From: Oscillospiraceae bacterium
Lineage (GTDB): Bacteria; Bacillota; Clostridia; Oscillospirales; Ruminococcaceae
Direction: 5' to 3'
NCBI GenBank assembly: GCA_028720105.1
Contig: JAQYLI010000040.1
Coordinates: 1-64,000 of the forward strand
DNA length: 64,000 nucleotides
Shown here: piece by piece, positions 59,039 through 64,000 of the stretch
How the letters are laid out: each line of letters opens with the position of its first letter
Position numbering within the stretch: position 1 is the first letter of the stretch
Translations under genes and position numbers: made by a program
The notes under the pieces: generated by a model
The model's database searches: none
Told to the model about the DNA's origin: nothing
What the model saw: the letters and a program-made list of their open reading frames with translations, nothing else

Positions 59039-60388
59039 ATGAAATCTTTCGACGAGGTTTTTGATAAGGTCCTTGAACTTATCCACCAGAAGGTGGTGAA
59101 CGGTGAGCTTACTTCCGTTGCCTACGATATGTGGATACACTCTATGAAGCCCGTCAAGCTTGAGGATAATGTTGCATATTTTACGGTGCAGTCAAAATTC
59201 CAGCAGGGCATCATTATGAAAAATTATGAAAAAATGATAAAAGAGGCTTTTCTGAACGTTATGGGCTTCGACGTTGAGATAAATATTTCTCCCGCAGAGC
59301 TTTCAGACGAGAATGACTCAAAGCCTATAAAGGACAGGGAAGAACTGGAGATCACCTTTTCAAACGCCGAATATGACTACACCTTCGATACGTTTATTGT
59401 TGGAAAATCAAACGAGTTTGCTCACGCTGCCTGCGTTGCCGTCTCAAAAAATCAGGGCGGCGTTTATAATCCCCTGTTTATCCACGGTCCCTCGGGTCTG
59501 GGCAAAACTCATCTGCTGACAGCCGTTTCAAACGCTATCAAGACAAATAAGCCCGATACCAACATAATCTACGTTACTGGCGAGGCATTCACCAATGAAC
59601 TTATCAACGCCATCAGAGAACAGACTACTCACGCTTTCAGAAAAAAATACAGAAATGCAGACGTTCTCTTAATGGACGATATACAGTTTATCTCGGGTAA
59701 AGAGTCCACCCAGGAGGAATTTTTCCACACCTTCAACGAGCTTCACAGCCAGGGCAAACAAATAATTCTCACCTCGGACAGGCCTCCCAAGGATATCAAG
59801 ACCCTTGAGGAGAGAATAAGGACAAGGTTTGAATGGGGTCTTATCGCAGATATCACTCCTCCCGACTTTGAGACCAGAGTTGCCATTATAAAAAGAAAGG
59901 CTGACCTCCTTAATCTCACCCTGACGGACGACGTGGTGGAAACTATCGCCACAAGGCTCAAGGCGGATATCAGACAGCTGGAGGGCTGCGTTAAAAAGCT
60001 TAAAGCTTCTCAGCACCTTATGGGCACTCCCCCAACTATGACTCAGGCTATGAACGCCATAAGAGAAATTCTCAGCGACGATACCATCGCACCCGTTACG
60101 GTGGACAGGATAATCGCAGAGGTGGCGGGTATCTACGGCGTTACAAGCGACGATATAAGAAGTATGAAACGCTCCTCTCAGATATCCACGGCACGTAAGG
60201 TGGCGGCTTATGTCATTAAGGAAATGACTCAGCTTTCGCTCCAGAATATCGGCGCGGAACTGGGCGGCAAAAATCATTCAACAGTTTCTTTTTATATCGA
60301 CAGTATCTCCGAGGCTGTAGCAAACGACTCGGGTACGAAAGAAACTATTGAGGATATTATAAAGAATATTAAGGGCGCAACAAGTTAA
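59039..60388 (+). CDS. dnaA: Chromosomal replication initiator DnaA
   Basis: This 449-residue AAA+ initiator binds oriC and opens it. Domain I is at about 1-85, followed by a short acidic linker. Domain III has Walker A NPLFIHGPSGLGKTHLLTAVSN, Walker B DVLLMDDIQFISGKESTQEEFFHTFN and sensor LTSDRPP. Domain IV has SDDIRSMKRSSQISTARKVAAYVIKEMTQLSLQNIGAELGGKNHSTVSF with the DnaA-box recognition motif. AAAGGGG lies 6 bases before the ATG. Two promoters precede it. Confidence 0.98.
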   Translation: MKSFDEVFDKVLELIHQKVVNGELTSVAYDMWIHSMKPVKLEDNVAYFTVQSKFQQGIIMKNYEKMIKEAFLNVMGFDVEINISPAELSDENDSKPIKDREELEITFSNAEYDYTFDTFIVGKSNEFAHAACVAVSKNQGGVYNPLFIHGPSGLGKTHLLTAVSNAIKTNKPDTNIIYVTGEAFTNELINAIREQTTHAFRKKYRNADVLLMDDIQFISGKESTQEEFFHTFNELHSQGKQIILTSDRPPKDIKTLEERIRTRFEWGLIADITPPDFETRVAIIKRKADLLNLTLTDDVVETIATRLKADIRQLEGCVKKLKASQHLMGTPPTMTQAMNAIREILSDDTIAPVTVDRIIAEVAGIYGVTSDDIRSMKRSSQISTARKVAAYVIKEMTQLSLQNIGAELGGKNHSTVSFYIDSISEAVANDSGTKETIEDIIKNIKGATS

Positions 60389-60675
60389 AGCCCCCGGCAA
60401 AAATAACAAGTCCCAAAAGGTAAAAGTTTCGCTTAAGCCTTTTCCAAAGGCTTGCGGGTTTCCAAAGGGCAGAGCCCTTTGTTCGCCCTCCGCAGAGGGC
60501 GAAATCCTCTTTACGAAGGAGCTCCGCAAAGGTGTGAACCCCAAAACAGTCCGGTGGACTGTTTTGGGGGAGGGGACGCCCTGCGATAGAGGGCGGTCTT
60601 GGAACAAGACACATTCCCCCGGGATTGTTAAGGGTCGCAACCCTTAACACAATGCGCCCGCGGCGCATTGCTCCC
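60389..60675 (+). repeat. Chain of short GC-rich hairpins after dnaA
   Basis: No gene. At least seven small inverted repeats follow one another: CCTTTTCCAAAGG; CCAAAGGGCAGAGCCCTTTG; GCCCTC/GAGGGC; CCCCAAAACAGTCC/GGACTGTTTTGGGG (60539-60569); GCCCT/AGAGGGC; TTAAGGGT/ACCCTTAA; and CAATGCGCC/GGCGCATTG (about 60651-60670). The composition differs sharply from the A+T-rich oriC next to it. It looks like a dispersed non-coding element of the type often seen between genes in Ruminococcaceae (from memory, not searched). One stem may terminate dnaA. Confidence 0.55.
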
Positions 60676-60779
60676 CACTAAGCTTTCAATTCCAAACAAA
60701 TTATGTTATCCTCAAGCAGTATAAAATCCAAAAGCAAAAAAATCCCATAATCCCCCGCAATCCCGCTATAAACCATCAA

Positions 60780-61490
60780 AATTCCAACTTTCAACACACC
60801 AATTACAATCCGGTTACAAAAAGTTACAAAATGTAACTTTTTCAACAGAAATTCAAAAATCACGAATTGAAGCGACTTTTGGAAAATTTCGGAGATGTGT
60901 GGATAACTAATCTCAATTACAATTTGTAATATTAACTATTAAATATACAAATAGTTTGATTTTACAGAAAGTTATATCAACAGTTTTCAACAGCTTGTTG
61001 AATTGACTGTTTAAAACTTTTAATATGACAAAATCCATAGTTACAAATTGGTTACAACTTGTTACATTTTGGTTTTACAAAAAGTATAAATAAGGTTTTC
61101 AACAGATTTTTGAATTTGATTGAATGAAGACAGGGTTTTTCAACGGAATTTTCGGCGGAGTGCGTTAAACTTTTAAGAAAATTTCAACGGTTTGAACGAA
61201 CGGAATAGGGTCAGAAATTTCTTCAACGGGTTTCAACGAAAGGGCAGAAAATTTCAACGTGTGAGTGTCTAACCGGAAAACCTTTTGGGAAGCGGATAAA
61301 TGAGATGTTTGGGTAATTTCAACACCCCTATTACTGTTACTATTTTGTAATTATTTGTTTTGTATTGTTACCGTATTGTAATTTTCAAAGCAGGTCGTGT
61401 TACTAAGTTGTAATCAACATTTGAAAGTTTGCTTTACTAAAATGAAGCTTAACATAGATGTATGTATCATAAAAGAAAGGTTGAATTAGA
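60780..61490. other. Putative origin of replication oriC (dnaA-dnaN interval)
   Basis: A+T-rich, no gene. It contains one perfect DnaA box (TTATCCACA on the minus strand, 60898-60906) beside a very A+T-rich segment (60903-60965) that could unwind. Nine exact copies of TTTCAAC, all on the plus strand, start at 60789, 60840, 60985, 61097, 61138, 61182, 61231, 61252 and 61318. There are also several GTTACA and ATTACAA/TTGTAAT motifs. TTTTCAACA differs from the DnaA box at two positions, so these may be weak DnaA sites. Strand polarity of flanking genes also switches here. Confidence 0.7.
60898..60906 (-). promoter_or_regulatory. Perfect DnaA box
   Basis: TGTGGATAA on the plus strand, i.e. TTATCCACA on the minus strand, the consensus 9-mer. 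The only exact copy seen in the dnaA-dnaN interval. Confidence 0.85.
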
Positions 61491-62597
61491 ATGAAGTTTA
61501 TCTGTAAACAGTCTGTGCTTAATGAGGCTGTGAATAATGTTTCAAGAGCTGTCCCCGTTAAATCTCCCGTTACCGCTTTAGAGGGTATCAAAATGTATCT
61601 TAATAAAAATGAGCTGGAGCTTACAGGCTACGACCTTGAGCTTGGCATCAAAACTACTATTGAGGTGCAGTCGGAGGATCACGGGGAGTTTACCGTTAAC
61701 GCTAAGCTGTTTTCCGAGATAGTAAGAAAAATGCCCTCGGAAAATGTGGTGGTGGAAATTGACGAGAAGCTAAAGGCTACCATTAAGGGCGGCGACGCTG
61801 AGTATAACATTCTCGCACTCTCCGCAGACGATTACCCCGCTATGCCCGATTACGACACCTCAGACTGCGTAAGCGTTTCTCAGGGTCTTCTTAAAAATAT
61901 GATTAGCCAGACCATTTTCGCCGTATCGGTCTCGGATAATAAGCCAATACTTACAGGTGAGCTGTTCGATATCGAGGACGGTGTGTTCAACCTCGTTGCA
62001 ATTGACGGTTTCAGACTGGCTGTCAGAACCGAAAAGCTGAACACTGAGGATAAATATCATTTCGTTGTAAAGTCAAAGGCTCTCTCCGAGGTTTCCAAGC
62101 TTCTGAGGGACGATGACGAGAAGCCTGTTAATATGTACGTTTCAAGAAAGCACATTGCTTTCGATATAAGCGGATATACCGTTATTTCAAGACTGCTGGA
62201 GGGAGAGTTCCATAATTACAAGGGCTCCATACCTCAGAACCATACTACCGAAATTATCCTTAACACTAAGGACCTTATCGCAAGCCTTGAAAGATGTTCA
62301 CTGCTTATTGTGGAGCAGACTAAGGCTCCCGTTAAATGCTCCTTTGGGGACAGTATGGTCAAGATAAGCTGCTCCACCTCTCTCGGTAAGCTTTCTGACG
62401 TTTTCAACGTTGACGTTACGGGAAATAAGGTGGATATAGGATTTAACTGCAAGTACCTCCTTGACGCTTTGAAGGCTTCCGAGTCGGATAAGGTGAAGCT
62501 GCTGTTAAACGGCGGTCTTTCGCCTATGAAGATGGTGCCTGTGGACGGGGACGCTTTTACGTTCCTCGTGCTGCCGGTAAGATTAAAGGCAGAGTAA
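61491..62597 (+). CDS. dnaN: DNA polymerase III beta subunit (sliding clamp)
   Basis: A 368-residue ring-forming clamp. Three repeated domains: MKFICKQSVLNEAVNNVSRAVPVKSPVTALEGIKMYL at the start, then the central ISQTIFAVSVSDNKPILTGELFDIEDGVFNLVAIDGFRLAVR. The C-terminal segment GGLSPMKMVPVDGDAFTFLVLPVRL contains the partner-binding pocket residues. AAAGG precedes the ATG. Standard length and position. Confidence 0.97.
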   Translation: MKFICKQSVLNEAVNNVSRAVPVKSPVTALEGIKMYLNKNELELTGYDLELGIKTTIEVQSEDHGEFTVNAKLFSEIVRKMPSENVVVEIDEKLKATIKGGDAEYNILALSADDYPAMPDYDTSDCVSVSQGLLKNMISQTIFAVSVSDNKPILTGELFDIEDGVFNLVAIDGFRLAVRTEKLNTEDKYHFVVKSKALSEVSKLLRDDDEKPVNMYVSRKHIAFDISGYTVISRLLEGEFHNYKGSIPQNHTTEIILNTKDLIASLERCSLLIVEQTKAPVKCSFGDSMVKISCSTSLGKLSDVFNVDVTGNKVDIGFNCKYLLDALKASESDKVKLLLNGGLSPMKMVPVDGDAFTFLVLPVRLKAE

Positions 62598-62630
62598 AAC
62601 AAAGATAAGCAAAATTCAACGAAAGGTCGA

Positions 62631-62867
62631 ATGAATATGGAAGTTCAGACCGAACAGATAAAAATTACCACCGAGTTCATCAAGCTCCAGCAGCTCCTTA
62701 AATTCTCCGGGGCGGCTGATATCGGCTCGGAGGCTAAGGATATGATTGCTTCGGGTATCGTTAAGGTAAACGGGGAAGTCTGCACTATGAGAGGCAAAAA
62801 GCTTCGTCCCGGTGATATTGCCGAGATAAACGCCGAGGATATTATTCTCAGGCTCGAGGTCATCTGA
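62631..62867 (+). CDS. yaaA: YaaA-type S4-domain RNA-binding protein
   Basis: A 78-residue S4-like domain: FIKLQQLLKFSGAADIGSEAKDMIASGIVKVNGEVCTMRGKKLRPGDIAEINAEDIILRLEV. The family sits between dnaN and recF in many Firmicutes; in Bacillus it has been linked to ribosome assembly (RlbA). The stop overlaps the recF start by one base (TGATG), so translation is coupled. ATG 62631 follows AAAGG; ATG 62637 is also possible. Confidence 0.93.
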   Translation: MNMEVQTEQIKITTEFIKLQQLLKFSGAADIGSEAKDMIASGIVKVNGEVCTMRGKKLRPGDIAEINAEDIILRLEVI

Positions 62868-63991
62868 TGATAATCACCCACGTTTGCGCAGACGGATATA
62901 AAAACCTTTCCGGAGCGGATATTTATCCTCACGAGAAAATGAATATCCTCTGGGGGGATAACGCTCAGGGGAAAACCAATTTTATCGAGGCTGTGTGGCT
63001 TATGACGGGATGCCGCTCCTTTCGTGGTACGAGGGACAGGGATTTTATCGGCTTTGAAAAGGATAAGGCGAAGATATCACTTGAGTTTAAAGACTCTTTT
63101 CGTTCTCAGAAAATTGATTTTGAGGTGAAGAAAAGCTCGGTGAAGGATAAGAGCATTGCCCTTAATGGGGTGAAAATCCCACTGCTGTCAAGGCTTTTCG
63201 GTAATCTGAAATGCGTGGTTTTTACTCCCGAGGATCTGGCGCTGGCAAAGGGCTCTCCCGACAACAGGAGAAGCTTTATTGACCTTTCCGCTTCACAGCT
63301 GAAAAAATCCTTCGTTTATGCTCTTAACAAGTATGACGGGCTGCTGGGTCAGAGAAATGCTCTTATCAAGGACATTGCTTTCGGCAGGGCGGACAAGAGT
63401 ATGCTTGATGTTTGGGACGTTCAGCTTGCTAAGACGGGGGCGTATATATCCGTTATTCGCGATACTTATTGTAATAATCTGAATAGTTATACTGAGAGTT
63501 TATATAATAAAATTACAGATGGTAATGAAATTTTAAAATTATACTATCAGTCAACTATATATAAAAGACTTGAGGGCAGGACAGACCACGAGGGTGAGCT
63601 TTTTGAGATATATCTTCAGAAGCTCAGAAGCGGTGCCGATGATGATATCAGGGCAGGCTACACCCTTTGCGGCATTCATCGTGACGATGTGTGCGCCACA
63701 ATAAACGGGCTTCCCGTAAGGGAGTTCGGCTCTCAGGGGCAGCAGAGAAGCACTGCGCTGGCTATGAAAATTGCTCAGGCTAAGATAATCAAGGACCAGA
63801 CGGGCGAGGCTCCCGTTATGCTCCTTGACGATGTTCTCAGCGAGCTTGACACGGGCAGGCAGAGGTTCATTCTGGAAAATATCGAGGGTATGCAGGTCTT
63901 TATCACCTGCTGCGACAGGAGAGTTATCGGAAATTCCGACGGGAAAATTTTTTCCGTTAAGGGTGGAACGATATTGGAGCTGAAAGGGTGA
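62867..63991 (+). CDS. recF: DNA replication and repair protein RecF
   Basis: This 374-residue SMC-like ATPase helps load RecA at gaps with RecO/RecR. Walker A is NILWGDNAQGKTNFIEAVWL (about 26-45). RSFIDLSASQLKKSFVYALNKYDGLLGQRNALIK is typical. The signature and Walker B near the end are REFGSQGQQRSTALAMKIAQ and APVMLLDDVLSELDTGRQRFI. Complete within the window. Confidence 0.97.
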   Translation: MIITHVCADGYKNLSGADIYPHEKMNILWGDNAQGKTNFIEAVWLMTGCRSFRGTRDRDFIGFEKDKAKISLEFKDSFRSQKIDFEVKKSSVKDKSIALNGVKIPLLSRLFGNLKCVVFTPEDLALAKGSPDNRRSFIDLSASQLKKSFVYALNKYDGLLGQRNALIKDIAFGRADKSMLDVWDVQLAKTGAYISVIRDTYCNNLNSYTESLYNKITDGNEILKLYYQSTIYKRLEGRTDHEGELFEIYLQKLRSGADDDIRAGYTLCGIHRDDVCATINGLPVREFGSQGQQRSTALAMKIAQAKIIKDQTGEAPVMLLDDVLSELDTGRQRFILENIEGMQVFITCCDRRVIGNSDGKIFSVKGGTILELKG

Positions 63992-63995
63992 GGGA

Positions 63996-64000
63996 ATGTA
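63996..64000 (+). CDS. First codon of the next gene (possibly remB/DUF370), cut by the window edge
   Basis: After the recF stop, GAGGGA is followed by ATGTA at 63996, i.e. Met then a codon beginning TA (Tyr if TAT or TAC). In Bacillus the gene after recF is yaaB/remB, which begins Met-Tyr. Position and first residues agree, but five bases cannot prove it. Confidence 0.35.

Noticed and set aside
59079-59087. DnaA box TTATCCACC at the start of dnaA
   Set aside because: It is inside the coding sequence, differs from consensus at the last base and stands alone.
60278-60668. Two minus-strand frames over the 3' end of dnaA and the hairpin chain
   Set aside because: The sequence is made of inverted repeats and overlaps dnaA; no ribosome site or conserved domain.
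60389-60675. CRISPR array
   Set aside because: The hairpins differ in sequence and spacing; there are no identical direct repeats with unique spacers, and no cas genes nearby.

Overview
The window is a chromosomal origin-of-replication region from a Gram-positive bacterium of the Clostridia, most probably a Ruminococcus-like member of the Oscillospiraceae. This rests on the gene order rpmH-rnpA-yidD-yidC-jag-mnmE-mnmG-rsmG-noc-parA-parB on one side of dnaA-dnaN-yaaA-recF, on strong GGAGG ribosome sites, and on protein style. Endospore formation is suggested by a germination protease (gpr) and a PdaA-type deacetylase. meso-Diaminopimelate dehydrogenase (ddh) points to a DAP-type wall. The species assignment is inference; no 16S sequence lies inside the window.

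Layout. Positions 1-300 hold the tandem promoters and leader of what looks like an rRNA operon leaving the window to the left. 353-2624 is recA-recX-comEA. 2.8-9.3 kb has a transglutaminase-like protein, a divergent LCP protein, a GH36 alpha-galactosidase, a Dabb protein and an unusual membrane-anchored PstS-like protein at the end of mreBCD (9.3-11.9 kb). 12-17.4 kb has a CDF transporter, a TetR-controlled membrane protein, a CapA lipoprotein and a CPBP/Crp pair. 17.5-18 kb is a Val-Asp-Phe-Gly tRNA operon. 18-27 kb has pyrG, a DHH phosphoesterase, a MIF-like protein, a wall-binding protein with an orphan response regulator, an ECF sigma/anti-sigma pair and an Rpn-type nuclease. 27-45 kb carries rpsT with a long leader, gpr, nnrDE, an MsmK-type ATPase, rsuA-like, flavodoxins, serS, pdaA-like, ireB, DUF421/DUF4363, ddh, an HD-GYP protein, an AraC regulator and a tiny zinc-ribbon gene facing an XRE regulator. 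45-58.5 kb is the conserved origin-left cluster, interrupted by a BlaI/BlaR1-like pair. 58.5-64 kb holds dnaA, the putative oriC, dnaN, yaaA, recF and the first bases of the next gene.

How it works together. Most genes left of dnaA lie on the minus strand and genes right of it on the plus strand, so they are co-oriented with forks leaving an origin between dnaA and dnaN. Six identical perfect parS sites (28432, 42246, 47063, 47168, 49944, 51722) are the loading sites for the local ParB. A second ParB paralogue sits at the Noc position. Several small regulators come with visible palindromic operators: TetR at 13.9/14.55 kb, XRE at 44.9 kb and BlaI at 47.3 kb.

The least explained structures are: a one-sided array of TTTCAAC repeats in oriC; a chain of short hairpins between dnaA and oriC; an orphan perfect promoter with a hairpin RNA at 21.4 kb; the zinc-ribbon/XRE module; and the PstS-like protein in the mre operon. 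No insertion sequence, prophage or CRISPR array was seen.
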